Source: Leptolyngbya sp. CCY15150 (GTDB lineage: Bacteria; Cyanobacteriota; Cyanobacteriia; RECH01). From it: a stretch of 64,000 bases of DNA. The stretch's first letter is position 1; each line of letters starts with the position of its first letter. Location of the stretch: the NCBI RefSeq assembly GCF_016888135.1, contig NZ_JACSWB010000278.1, positions 124,001 through 188,000 on the forward strand. Direction: 5' to 3'. Below are positions 18,142 through 26,404 of this stretch, piece by piece. The position numbers were made by a program, and so were the translations under genes. The notes beneath the pieces are model-generated. The model was given only the letters and a program-made list of their open reading frames with translations, was not told where the DNA came from and did not search any database.

Positions 18142-18800
18142 TTAATTGAAGCAAGAGTCGTAACCCTGGTGGATAGTCATGGCCTTTGGGGTGATGGTCT
18201 GTCACGTCTAAACTTAAGCTTCCCTAAACTAGTGTTCCCTGAGCGAAGCCGTTGGCGTAGCCGCCCCAAAGGGGCTAGGGAGCGGTGGAGGTTTGGCTTC
18301 CCTCAGCCAGCGTAGGTCTTGAAGGGAACATGGGATGGGTTTTGGCTTTCTCCCTTCGATAGACGTTTCACGTTGGCGTAGCCTGTCCTCAGGACAAACG
18401 GCTTCGCTCGGCCAGCGTAGGTCTTGAAATCGTAGAGGTCTTGAAGGGAACTGTAGCTAGATTCTGGCGAGCGTTTTGCCTGAGAATCATGGCGTGCTAT
18501 CACTTCAAGCCTCGCATACACTAGGGATGACACAGGCTGGGACGGCGTTTCCCACCTGAGGGTGTCCACCCCTGCATAGGAAGCATGTCTAGAAATGTGC
18601 CGCGCTAGGCTAAGCTTTTTAAGCGAGTAGCGCTCATCTGCTTCTAAGCATCACAGGTGTTTCACTACGGATGCAAGAATAGGCACAAGGGTTTTAGAGA
18701 GGTTACTGCTGCGATCGCGGCCGTCTCCTGTCAGACTATGGAGGGTTTTCACCCAAACCTGAATTCAGGGCTCATCTCCCCATTGAATGTAGGGCGAACG
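18142..18800. other. Repeat-rich intergenic region after tRNA-Leu
   Basis: The 659 bases hold no credible gene; the minus-strand open frame at 18303-18569 only exists because it crosses the repeats and encodes KTYAG twice. The left half is the palindromic repeat cluster described separately; the right half (about 18570-18800) is the upstream region of the next gene and shows no clear promoter. Confidence 0.5.
18241..18451. repeat. Cluster of palindromic and direct intergenic repeats
   Basis: GAGCGAAGCCGTT (18241-18253) recurs inverted as AACGGCTTCGCTC (18397-18409). GTTGGCGTAGCC occurs at 18251-18262 and 18372-18383, each time followed by a small palindrome (GCCCC-AAA-GGGGC at 18262-18274; TGTCCTCAGGACA at 18384-18396). 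CCAGCGTAGGTCTTGAA occurs at 18307-18323 and 18412-18428, and GGTCTTGAAGGGAAC at 18315-18329 and 18437-18451. The pattern is that of short dispersed repeats of cyanobacterial intergenic DNA, multiplied locally. Confidence 0.85.
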
Positions 18801-19676
18801 ATGGTAGATCCAATAGACAACATCGCCTACCAAGCTCGACAGGGCAGCGTAGCCGCGATTATCCAAATTTTGAATGAAAAATTGGCGGACTCTGGCGTCA
18901 GAGTTCGAGCTGTGTTTGAAGATAATAAGCTACAGCTCTTGTGTGAAGCCGCCACGATCGATCAGCTTGACCAGACGGTGCTGGTTGAACGGGTGAAGAG
19001 CATGTTGGAGGCGATGTCTCCTCGCAGTATTCGCCGGGTGAGTATGCACAGCCGCTTGGTGCAAGAGCAGCAGTTGCTGTGGCTCGATGAAATTCGCCGG
19101 GAGCCGGATAACCTGCTGTGGTCTCAGGAAATTCGGCTGCGATCGCCTAATCCTATTCAGCGATGGCTGCAAGACATGAAGCACGATCGCTCCTCAACGC
19201 GGTCAACCTTGCCTAAGGCAGCCAAGAAATCCGATCAAGGATTTTGGCGGGGCATTGTTGGCGGCATTAGCCTCAGCTTGCTGCTGCTGGTTGTGGGTTG
19301 GGCGGTGTCGAAATGGTTAGGGCTAGGCTGGGCCGATCAGGTGCAGACGGTGTTGACGGGAGAGCCGGAGGAGGTTGAGCCGGAGGTTGAGCCGGTTGAA
19401 ACAGGAGCGAGTGAGCCTGAACCAACCATGCCCCCTGAGCCTCCAGCCTTCGATCCCTTTGCCCAAGCGGTTGACCTAGCTCAGCAAGCGGCCGAGGCTG
19501 GCGGTGAAGCTCAGTCTGCGGCAGAATGGCTAGAGCTAGCGGCCCGCTGGCAGCGGGCTGCTGACTTGATGAACCAAGTGGATGTGGACGATCCACGCTA
19601 TGAAACGGCCCAAAGTCGGGTGCGGCTCTATCAAGAGAATAGTCAAACGGCGTTGGCTGAGGCTGGCAATCGTTAG
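18801..19676 (+). CDS. Single-pass membrane protein, unknown function
   Basis: 291 aa from the ATG at 18801, which directly precedes VDPIDNIAYQARQGSVAAII; the frame is open 48 codons upstream without family-like sequence. The N-terminal domain (1-90) is a compact alpha/beta fold of a type I have seen at the start of several cyanobacterial membrane proteins. A transmembrane helix (about 151-170, GGISLSLLLLVVGWAVS) follows, then a proline/glutamate-rich linker (EPEEVEPEVEPVE), then a helical C-terminal region that may be a degenerate TPR. Topology and partners are unknown. Confidence 0.65.
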   Translation: MVDPIDNIAYQARQGSVAAIIQILNEKLADSGVRVRAVFEDNKLQLLCEAATIDQLDQTVLVERVKSMLEAMSPRSIRRVSMHSRLVQEQQLLWLDEIRREPDNLLWSQEIRLRSPNPIQRWLQDMKHDRSSTRSTLPKAAKKSDQGFWRGIVGGISLSLLLLVVGWAVSKWLGLGWADQVQTVLTGEPEEVEPEVEPVETGASEPEPTMPPEPPAFDPFAQAVDLAQQAAEAGGEAQSAAEWLELAARWQRAADLMNQVDVDDPRYETAQSRVRLYQENSQTALAEAGNR

Positions 19677-19783
19677 GCGATCGCTCCCTGGTATCTACAC
19701 CGGCTGGGATGATGAGTTCCTGTAGGGATAACTCGGTGAAGCCTGCTAGAGTGAGGGATAAATCCCATGCTCTAGGTTTTACG

Positions 19784-19900
19784 ATGAATACGTTAAAAAA
19801 TGCCTTAAATATTGCTCTCAGTGTAGTTTTGCTGTCCTTTATTGCCCTCAGTCTCTTTCGCATGGTGGCATTTTTGCTGCAAAACCAACAACTGGTCTAG
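19784..19900 (+). CDS. Possible small membrane protein (38 aa)
   Basis: The ATG at 19784 opens a 38-codon frame reading MNTLKNALNIALSVVLLSF and ending FLLQNQQLV: one hydrophobic helix with a basic N-terminus. The frame is open further upstream, but the hydrophobic peptide starts here. Small single-helix proteins of this size are common in cyanobacterial membranes and usually missed. Nothing in the sequence gives its function; it could also be a chance frame. Confidence 0.4.
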   Translation: MNTLKNALNIALSVVLLSFIALSLFRMVAFLLQNQQLV

Positions 19901-19945
19901 AGTTGAGAGGGTTGATAGAAAACCCTCGAAGACCCTCACCCCAAA

Positions 19946-19970
19946 CCCCTCTCCCAGGACGGTAGAGGGG
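19946..19970. repeat. CCCCTCT/AGAGGGG hairpin of a dispersed cyanobacterial repeat type
   Basis: CCCCTCT (19946-19952) and AGAGGGG (19964-19970) form a seven-pair stem. The surrounding text ACCCTCACCCCAAACCCCTCTCCCA is of a kind I know as a frequent intergenic repeat in cyanobacteria. It may act as a weak transcription stop for the small gene before it. Confidence 0.55.
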
Positions 19971-20083
19971 CTTTGAAAACACCTGAAACCTTTGTGGAAA
20001 AAGGGGCTGGGGCATGATAGGGAAAGATTGGTCAGCCAATCAGAAAGTTGAGTTCAGGACATTGGGGGGCGATCGCCCCATGG

Positions 20084-20116
20084 TTCATTCGGGCTAACGT
20101 CTGACGCCCGGATGAA
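20084..20116. repeat. Leader hairpin upstream of the DUF2470 gene
   Basis: TTCATTCGGGC (20084-20094) pairs with GCCCGGATGAA (20106-20116): eleven pairs including one G-U. It lies 62 bases before the start codon, just after the perfect palindrome GGGGCGATCGCCCC at 20066-20079. The start itself has a canonical AAAGGAGAT ribosome site. Confidence 0.6.
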
Positions 20117-20177
20117 GGTTGGATGCCTGAAGGAATCGTTAATCATGGATGATCACGGCTAAAGGAGATTAACCATC

Positions 20178-20468
20178 ATGGCAGACTTGTTGACGACAGA
20201 GGTGAGCGATCGCATCTGTAAACACATGAACGAAGACCATAGCGAGGCGGTGAAACTCTACGCCCAGGTCTTTGGCGGCGTGGCGGATGCGACGGCAGCA
20301 GAACTCCTGCGCATTGATCCCACGGGTATGGATCTAACCGCCCAGGTGGCCGAGGATACGGTGCCGGTGCGGGTCACGTTTGACCATACGCTGCAGGATT
20401 CAGAAGATGCCCACCAAACGTTGATCGCCATGGTAAAACAGGCGCGATCGCCGCGTCAGGGCGCATAG
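20178..20468 (+). CDS. DUF2470 domain protein
   Basis: 96 aa. The sequence matches the short stand-alone DUF2470 domain (the C-terminal domain of HugZ-like heme-utilisation proteins): SDRICKHMNEDHSEAVKLYA, then IDPTGMDLTAQV and VRVTFDHTLQDSEDAHQTL. The HMNEDH motif is the heme-contacting segment in relatives. The gene has a strong ribosome site and is three bases from the downstream symporter start, so it is cotranscribed with it. Role unknown; heme or tetrapyrrole binding is plausible by family. Confidence 0.85.
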   Translation: MADLLTTEVSDRICKHMNEDHSEAVKLYAQVFGGVADATAAELLRIDPTGMDLTAQVAEDTVPVRVTFDHTLQDSEDAHQTLIAMVKQARSPRQGA

Positions 20469-20471
20469 ATT

Positions 20472-21884
20472 ATGGTGCAGCATCCCAGTCCGCCTCTAGC
20501 CGATCGCTTACCCTTTCGTACCAAGCTGGCCTACGGTGCCGGTGATTTGGGAACCGCGATCACGGCGAATGTTCTCATCTTCTTTCTGCTGTTTTTCTTT
20601 ACTGAGGTGGCAGGGTTGCCGCCGGGGTTGGCGGCCTGGGTATTGACCATTGGCAAAATCTCAGATGCCATCAATGACCCGATTATCGGCGTGATGAGCG
20701 ATCGCACCCAATCGCGCTTGGGGCGTCGCTATCCTTGGATGCTGGCGGGAGCGATTCCCTTTGGGGTGTTCTTTTTTCTCCTGTGGATCGTGCCCCAGTT
20801 CAGTGCCGATCCGGCCACCAATCAATGGCTGCTGTTTGCCTACTACGTGACCATCGGCATCTTGTTTCACCTGGCCTATACCACCGTCAACTTGCCCTAC
20901 ACGGCCCTCACGCCTGAACTCACCCAGGACTATAACGAACGGACGAATCTCAATAGCTTTCGCTTTGCCTTTTCCATTGGCGGTAGCATTCTGTCTGTGC
21001 TGCTGGTGATTGCCATTAGTGCGGTCACGCCCGATGACCTGCAATATCGCTATCTAATTATCGGCGGTGTCTGTGCGGTGATTGCGGTGCTGCCCATTTT
21101 CTGGTGCTTTTTTGGCACCAAGGAGCGGGGGTTGCGATCGCTCAACAATGCCACCACCGCGATGCCCACCACGCCATTTTTTGATCAGGTCAAAATTGCC
21201 TTCAGCAATCGACCTTTTCTGTTTGTCATTGGTATCTACCTCTGTTCTTGGCTAGCGGTGCAGGTGACGGCATCCATCCTCAAGTTTTTTGTGGTGAGCT
21301 GCCTATTCATGTCGGATCAGGTATCCAATGTGGTGATCCTGGCGGTGCAGGGGACGGCGCTGATTATGCTCTTTGTCTGGAGTGCCGTCAGCGAACGGAT
21401 TGGCAAACAGGCGGTCTATTTCATCGGCATGAGTCTTTGGTTGATCGCGCAAGTCGGCCTCTTTTTTCTACAGCCGGGGCAGATGGGCTTGATGTATGGA
21501 CTGGCGATTATGGCAGGCTTTGGGGTGTCAACCGCCTACCTGATTCCCTGGTCGTTGCTGCCGGATGTGATTGAACTGGATGAGCTGAATACCGGCCAGC
21601 GGCGGGAGGGCATTTTCTATGCCTTTATGGTGCTGCTGCAAAAGATTGGTCTGGCGGCAGGGCTCTGGGTGGTGGGGCAGGCGCTGGAGTGGTCGGGCTA
21701 TATCGGCGGTGCGCCAGAACAATCGGAGACGGCCCAGTGGGCCATCCGCATGGCGATCGCTCCTCTGCCTGCTCTATGCCTGCTAGGTGGGATTGTCCTG
21801 ACCTATTTCTATCCCATTACCCGCGAGGTACATGCCGCCCTGCTGCTGCAGCTCGCAGAACGCCGCAAAACCAGAGAGGAGTAG
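20472..21884 (+). CDS. GPH-family (MelB-like) sugar:cation symporter, MFS
   Basis: 470 aa with twelve hydrophobic segments. The GPH family hallmark is clear near the N-terminus: KLAYGAGDLGTAITANVL and KISDAINDPIIGVMSDRTQS, with the cation-site aspartates, then GRRYPWMLAGAIPFGVFFF. The C-terminal half contains LLPDVIELDELNTGQRREG, another family motif. Relatives move melibiose, pentosides or glucuronides with Na+ or H+; the substrate here is unknown. It begins three bases after the DUF2470 stop. Confidence 0.88.
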   Translation: MVQHPSPPLADRLPFRTKLAYGAGDLGTAITANVLIFFLLFFFTEVAGLPPGLAAWVLTIGKISDAINDPIIGVMSDRTQSRLGRRYPWMLAGAIPFGVFFFLLWIVPQFSADPATNQWLLFAYYVTIGILFHLAYTTVNLPYTALTPELTQDYNERTNLNSFRFAFSIGGSILSVLLVIAISAVTPDDLQYRYLIIGGVCAVIAVLPIFWCFFGTKERGLRSLNNATTAMPTTPFFDQVKIAFSNRPFLFVIGIYLCSWLAVQVTASILKFFVVSCLFMSDQVSNVVILAVQGTALIMLFVWSAVSERIGKQAVYFIGMSLWLIAQVGLFFLQPGQMGLMYGLAIMAGFGVSTAYLIPWSLLPDVIELDELNTGQRREGIFYAFMVLLQKIGLAAGLWVVGQALEWSGYIGGAPEQSETAQWAIRMAIAPLPALCLLGGIVLTYFYPITREVHAALLLQLAERRKTREE

Positions 21885-21925
21885 CGGGTGTGATCGCAGG
21901 AGTCGCTTCCCGGATTCTTCTGGGG

Positions 21926-22037
21926 GGCGATCGCTGTATCCCAGTTCTGTCAGGCTGGGTGCTGCCCGCCCTACTGGAGCCATAACACCAGGGAACGGGT
22001 CAGGGACACTCGTGGGAGGCGATCGCTGTATCCCAGT
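21926..22037. repeat. 20-bp direct repeat containing HIP1, upstream of ntrC
   Basis: GGCGATCGCTGTATCCCAGT occurs exactly at 21926-21945 and again at 22018-22037, 92 bases apart. The second copy is followed by ATGCTATATTAGG, a plausible -10 region, 43 bases before the ntrC start. The repeat may be a duplicated control site or simply a copied HIP1 context. Confidence 0.7.
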
Positions 22038-22079
22038 CCCATGCTATATTAGGCGTAGTCGTTACGAGTTCACCTAGAT

Positions 22080-23489
22080 ATGGCAAACCCAGCAGTTGAA
22101 AACTTAGTGATTATCGGTTCTGGGCCAGCGGGCTATACCGCCGCAATTTATGCGGCAAGGGCCAATCTCAAACCGTTGATGTTTGAGGGATATCAGGTGG
22201 GCGGGGTGCCGGGCGGACAGTTGATGACCACCACTGAAGTGGAAAACTTTCCTGGCTTTCCCGACGGCATCACAGGGCCGCACCTGATGGAGAACATGAA
22301 AGCTCAGGCGGTGCGCTGGGGAACAGAGCTGGTCACAGAAGATGTCACCGCCGTAGACTTCAGCCAGCGTCCCTTTGTGATTCGTTCTGACGAGCGAGAG
22401 GTCTTAGCCCACAGCGTGGTGATCGCGACGGGAGCCACGGCTAAGCGGTTGGGGCTGCCCAGTGAGCATGACTTTTGGAGTCGCGGTATTTCGGCCTGTG
22501 CCATTTGCGATGGAGCCACACCCATTTTTAAAGGGGTAGACCTAGCGGTCATTGGTGGGGGCGACTCGGCGGCAGAGGAAGCGGTCTATCTCACCAAGTA
22601 TGGCTCCCATGTCCATTTACTCGTGCGGCGCGATCACATGCGGGCCAGCAAAGCCATGCAGGATCGGGTGCTGCAAAATCCTAAAATCACCGTCCATTGG
22701 AACACTGAGGTCATCGATGTTTACGGGGAAGCTGGGGGAATGCAGGGAGTGCGCCTACGCGATCGCCTCTCGGGAGAGGAGCGCAACCTAGAGGTACGCG
22801 GGCTCTTTTATGCCATTGGCCACACCCCCAACACCCAGCTTTTTCAGGGACAGTTGCAGCTCGATGAGGTGGGCTATATCGTCACACAGCCTGGCTCGGT
22901 GGAAACGAGCGTTGAAGGCGTCTATGCTGCTGGCGACGTGCAAGATCACGAGTATCGCCAGGCCATCACCGCTGCTGGCACGGGCTGTATGGCGGCGATG
23001 CTGGCTGAACGCTGGTTGTCTAGCCAGGGGCTGGTCACCGAGTTTCACCAGGCTGCCGAACCGGCCCAGACCTCGTCTGATGCACCCTCAGATGCCGCCG
23101 CGCCAGAGGCCTCGGAGACCACGTCAGAGCCAGTCGAAGCGGAGTTTGATCTCGCCTCGGTGTATCACCAGGGAGGCTATGCCCTCCGTAAGCTCTACCA
23201 CGAGAGCGATCGCTTAATTGTGGTCAAATACGCCTCACCCACCTGCGGCCCTTGTCATACCCTCAAGCCCATTCTCGGCAAGGTGATTGATGAATTTGGC
23301 GATCGCGTCCACTATGTGGAAATTGACATCACCGAAGACCCGGACATTGCTGAGTCTGCCGGCGTCATGGGCACCCCCACCGTGCAGTTCTTTAAAGATA
23401 AAGCCATGGTTGGGCAGTTGAAGGGCATGAAGCAGAAGAGTCAGTACCGAGAAGAAATTCAGAAGGCTCTACCGGTTGTCTCCATCTAG
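22080..23489 (+). CDS. ntrC: NTRC: NADPH-thioredoxin reductase/thioredoxin fusion
   Basis: 469 aa. Residues 1-315 form an FAD/NADPH thioredoxin reductase: [15 protein letters not shown] for FAD, the redox-active CAICDGA, and [11 protein letters not shown] for NADPH. A linker of about 45 residues rich in A, E, T and S follows. Residues about 365-469 form a thioredoxin with active site TCGPC (in place of WCGPC) and the cis-proline GTPTVQFF. In cyanobacteria and chloroplasts NTRC reduces 2-Cys peroxiredoxins and regulates enzymes with NADPH, in the dark as well as in light. Distinguished from the ferredoxin type by its fusion and complete NADPH motif. Confidence 0.96.
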   Translation: MANPAVENLVIIGSGPAGYTAAIYAARANLKPLMFEGYQVGGVPGGQLMTTTEVENFPGFPDGITGPHLMENMKAQAVRWGTELVTEDVTAVDFSQRPFVIRSDEREVLAHSVVIATGATAKRLGLPSEHDFWSRGISACAICDGATPIFKGVDLAVIGGGDSAAEEAVYLTKYGSHVHLLVRRDHMRASKAMQDRVLQNPKITVHWNTEVIDVYGEAGGMQGVRLRDRLSGEERNLEVRGLFYAIGHTPNTQLFQGQLQLDEVGYIVTQPGSVETSVEGVYAAGDVQDHEYRQAITAAGTGCMAAMLAERWLSSQGLVTEFHQAAEPAQTSSDAPSDAAAPEASETTSEPVEAEFDLASVYHQGGYALRKLYHESDRLIVVKYASPTCGPCHTLKPILGKVIDEFGDRVHYVEIDITEDPDIAESAGVMGTPTVQFFKDKAMVGQLKGMKQKSQYREEIQKALPVVSI

Positions 23490-23524
23490 AGCAGTACGGC
23501 GTTAGATGAACTGATGATGAATGC

Positions 23525-23548
23525 AGGGATGGGCGATCGCTCATCCCT
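23525..23548 (+). terminator. Hairpin after ntrC, possible terminator
   Basis: AGGGATG (23525-23531) pairs with CATCCCT (23542-23548) and a HIP1 site in the loop extends the stem. GTTTGCGGTTTT follows, so the T-tract is weak. It lies 36 bases after the ntrC stop. Confidence 0.5.
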
Positions 23549-23851
23549 GTTTGCGGTTTTACGGCCTGTGGATTCCTGGCGGAGGGTGATTGAGATCCCC
23601 GGGGGAGGGTGATCGCCCATCTCTCTGCTTTTCAGAGCATCGCCTACACTAGTAGCGAACATCTCACACACAGCATAATTAGCCATGACGTTTCCTCTGA
23701 CACTCTATGATTTAGCCCTGAACCATGAAGTGTTAGATAGTCTGAACAAGACTTTGCTGCGCCCCCATGTCTCTGAACGCCCTCTTGTCCTCTATAGGAC
23801 TTTTTGTAGGACGGCTGTCCGAGTAGATCTCTCCTGCGCTTCAGATAGAGG

Positions 23852-23960
23852 CCTAATGAACCACAGCCATGGGCACTGAACCCCCTGCTATCCGTGACTG
23901 GATAGCTGAGGGGGGAAATGCGGTGGTTCGTTAGGCTGCAAGGACGATATCCGTGCAGCC
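23852..23960. repeat. Nested inverted repeats immediately upstream of the caspase gene
   Basis: Outer arms CCTAATGAACCAC (23852-23864) and GTGGTTCGTTAGG (23923-23935) are inverted copies with 12 of 13 matches. Between them lies a second imperfect stem: CCCCCT and CTATCC against GGATAG and AGGGGG. The 84-base unit thus folds into one long hairpin. A separate hairpin, GGCTGCA (23934-23940) with TGCAGCC (23954-23960), abuts it. The whole block ends 24 bases before the caspase ATG. It could be a MITE-like element, a terminator/attenuator or a leader structure. Confidence 0.75.
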
Positions 23961-23983
23961 AACTTAATAATGAGGGTTTTGAG

Positions 23984-25927
23984 ATGTCTGGTCGGCGCTT
24001 AGCACTGTTAGTTGGGGTGAGTGATTATGGAGCGGGATACGAGCCGCTGCCAGGCACTTTAGCAGATCTGGCGCAGATGCAAGCTGTATTACAGGATCCC
24101 CATCGCGGCAGTTTTGAGGTAGAGGTTCTACAAAACCCCAATCCGCAACAGCTACGGGAAGCCATTGAACATTTTTTTGGCGGTCGTCGTCGGGATGATG
24201 TCTTACTATTTTACTTTTCTGGTCATGGAGCTTTAGATAATTCTACGGGTAGCCAACTTTACTTGTCTACCTGCCAAACACGTAAGGATGGGCAGCGGCT
24301 GGTAGAATCTAGTGCCGTTGAGGCAGCTTGGCTACATCGTCATTTGATGAGCAGTCGCTCGGATCAAAAAGTTGTGATTCTAGACTGTTGCTTTAGCGGT
24401 GCAGTGGCGAATTTGCTGCAAAAGGGAGATGACTCAATTAACCTCCAGCAGCTTAAAAGTAAAGGAACGGTGTTGTTAGCTTCGTGTAATGCCTATGAGG
24501 TATCGTACCAAGCTAAGGAAAAATCCAGTACCAAGCAGGCGCAATCGCTCTACACCAGATACTTAATTGAAGGTATCCAAACAGGAGCAGCCCGATTGGG
24601 TAAAACAGAATGGATTTATGCCCAAGATCTTCATGACTATGCCAGACAACGCTTTCAAACCGAACTAGCATCGGCACCCGAGCCCCAAATTATTGTGGTA
24701 GAAAAAGAGGGCTATCGGATCCCCATTGCTCGGGCAAGGCTGAAGGATGTAGCTGGAGACTACCGCCAACTGGTGGCCCAGGTTCTCAAAGAAAATGACG
24801 GCGAAATTGATGATCTCGATCGCCACTATCTAGAAGTAGAACGTGCTAACTTAAATGTCCCTAGCGAGCTAGCGGCGCGCATTCTCAAAGAGCAGCAAGA
24901 ACCCTATCGCCTGCGCAAGCGGGAACGGGCTCGCTATTATGCAACCGCCTTGAAAATTGCCCTCAAGCAAGGCTATTTGCTCACCGATCGCGCCCGGACG
25001 AAACTCAAGCGGATTCAGGCGGCGCTGAGTTTACGGGATGACGAGGTGACGATTATTGAGCAGCAGGTGATGACGGAGCTGTCTATGCAAGTGCTAAAAC
25101 CTGCGCGCAAAGCGGTGGCCCACGCCAGTTCTGCCGAGCGGCCCAGTGGCCCTGTGGGGGCTCCTACGGACTTGATGGATCTCAAGGATCTCCATCCGGG
25201 AGATTATGTAGTTCACCAAGGCCATGGCATTGGCCGTTTTTTGCGATCGGAATATTTGACAGAGCAAGGGCGACGCCAGGAATGTGCGGTCTTGGAATTT
25301 GCAGATGGGCTACTGCGGGTGACCGTCGCTGATCTGAATGCCCTGCAGCGCTTGACCTTAGATGGACAGCAAAACCTACCCCTCAGCCAAATCCAAGTCC
25401 TTGCGCCGCCAAGCGGCCTCACCCTGGATCCCCTCCAGTCTAAGAAAGGGGTAGACTATCGCCCCCTGCGCGATCTGCTCCAGGCGGGCAACTGGCAGGC
25501 GGCGGATGATGAAACCTATCGGGTCATGCTCAAATGCGTGGGACGGAAAGAGGGAGACTGGATGCGGGTGGAACAACTGCGGGGGTTTCCCTGCACCGAT
25601 CTGCGCACGATTGATCAACTGTGGACCACCTACAGCCAGGGGCATTTTGGCTTTAGCGTTCAGCAATCGCTGTACCTAGACTGCGGTGCGAAGCTGGATG
25701 GCGACTATCCCGGTGACCAAATCTGGGAGAAGTTTGGCGATCGCGTCGGCTGGCGGGTGAAAAATCGCTGGATCTATTACCAAGATGTGGTCTTTGATCT
25801 AGCGGCCGTGCGCGGACACCTGCCGGCCAAGGCCTGTGTCTTGGTCGGAGTGGTGGATTGGTGGTGCTGGGTGCTGTTTTCCCGCATGGATGCCTGCCAC
25901 ATCTCGGCGAACAGCTCCAAGAGCTAG
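23984..25927 (+). CDS. Caspase-like protease (peptidase C14) with CarD/TRCF-like and GUN4 domains
   Basis: 647 aa from the ATG at 23984; the frame is open earlier but MSGRRLALLVGVSDYG is the usual start of the caspase fold. Residues 5-250: caspase/orthocaspase p20-like domain with His81 (FYFSGHGALD) and Cys136 (VILDCCFSGA). 255-370: helical, charged spacer. 402-460: GDYVVHQGHGIGRFL and a following beta-rich stretch, close to the RNA-polymerase-interacting CarD/Mfd (TRCF) domain. 490-615: GUN4 domain (YRPLRDLLQAGNWQAADDET, then FGFSVQQSLYLDCG and WEKFGDRVGW), which in relatives binds Mg-porphyrins. 616-647 is a tail read from the 243-bp repeat. No signal peptide. Function unknown; combination suggests porphyrin-sensing proteolysis linked to transcription (inference). 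Confidence 0.88.
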   Translation: MSGRRLALLVGVSDYGAGYEPLPGTLADLAQMQAVLQDPHRGSFEVEVLQNPNPQQLREAIEHFFGGRRRDDVLLFYFSGHGALDNSTGSQLYLSTCQTRKDGQRLVESSAVEAAWLHRHLMSSRSDQKVVILDCCFSGAVANLLQKGDDSINLQQLKSKGTVLLASCNAYEVSYQAKEKSSTKQAQSLYTRYLIEGIQTGAARLGKTEWIYAQDLHDYARQRFQTELASAPEPQIIVVEKEGYRIPIARARLKDVAGDYRQLVAQVLKENDGEIDDLDRHYLEVERANLNVPSELAARILKEQQEPYRLRKRERARYYATALKIALKQGYLLTDRARTKLKRIQAALSLRDDEVTIIEQQVMTELSMQVLKPARKAVAHASSAERPSGPVGAPTDLMDLKDLHPGDYVVHQGHGIGRFLRSEYLTEQGRRQECAVLEFADGLLRVTVADLNALQRLTLDGQQNLPLSQIQVLAPPSGLTLDPLQSKKGVDYRPLRDLLQAGNWQAADDETYRVMLKCVGRKEGDWMRVEQLRGFPCTDLRTIDQLWTTYSQGHFGFSVQQSLYLDCGAKLDGDYPGDQIWEKFGDRVGWRVKNRWIYYQDVVFDLAAVRGHLPAKACVLVGVVDWWCWVLFSRMDACHISANSSKS

Positions 25928-26063
25928 GAGTTGCTCTGAGCTAGGGGGATACTCTAGGGACAGGTTCTGAACCTCCATAACCATAGTGCGACGAGCCCAA
26001 CCCCTAGGCGGGATAGATGCGCAGGCGGCGGTTGGGCTCGTCGCCAAAGCTAGAGGATTTGAG
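25821..26063. repeat. 243-bp direct duplication, left copy
   Basis: Nearly identical to 28676-28919 (roughly 95 percent by eye, with a few substitutions and small indels). It starts inside the last codons of the caspase gene and ends with sequence that, in the right copy, encodes the last 20 or so codons of the ycf45 gene on the minus strand (the SFGDEPNRRLRIYPA part). The left copy of that ycf45 end is therefore an orphan fragment. The two copies flank about 2.6 kb. Confidence 0.93.
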
Positions 26064-26404
26064 ATGGACTGAGGATAAATACAAGGATGGGGATTGCCTC
26101 ATCTTTGCCTTCATAAGAGCTAATTTATTAAGTTGCTGAAACTCCCATCTGGCAAGGCTTTCATAAAAACTGTCTAATGCAGCTTCGTAACCCAGAACCC
26201 TTGATATACAAAGGATACAAGCAGCTTAAGATTTGCTTTGTAAATCAGCTCTAAATGCAAGGAGCAATTATTAGGTTGTCTATAAATGGTCAGCACTAAA
26301 TCCTGCATCTTCATACAAATATCATGCTTCATTAACGGTTCACATACGAAGAGATATTTCTGTTATGGTACGATTTAGACTGTAATTTCAATTGGTACAA
26401 CCCA
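26064..26404. other. AT-rich upstream region of the RTX gene
   Basis: No gene. The base composition is visibly richer in A and T than the flanks and lacks HIP1 sites, suggesting imported DNA. At 26365 an ATG opens MVRFRL and then a stop, out of frame with the RTX gene, as if the original start had been shifted. A promoter presumably lies here but none is clear. Confidence 0.45.

Larger units (their letters stand above)
23490..23983. other. Intergenic region between ntrC and the caspase gene
   Basis: It holds a likely ntrC terminator hairpin (separate entry), a 64-codon open frame at 23685-23879 starting ATG ACG TTT CCT with no recognisable features, and the nested inverted repeats in front of the caspase gene. 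I do not call the 64-codon frame a gene, although a short protein cannot be ruled out. Confidence 0.4.

Noticed and set aside
18241-18451. Possible CRISPR array after tRNA-Leu
   Set aside because: Repeats are of several kinds, unequal spacing and only two or three copies, with no cas genes in the window.
23685-23879. 64-codon plus-strand frame before the caspase gene
   Set aside because: No features beyond an ATG and an uninterrupted frame; overlaps the repeat region closely. Left as possible but not called.
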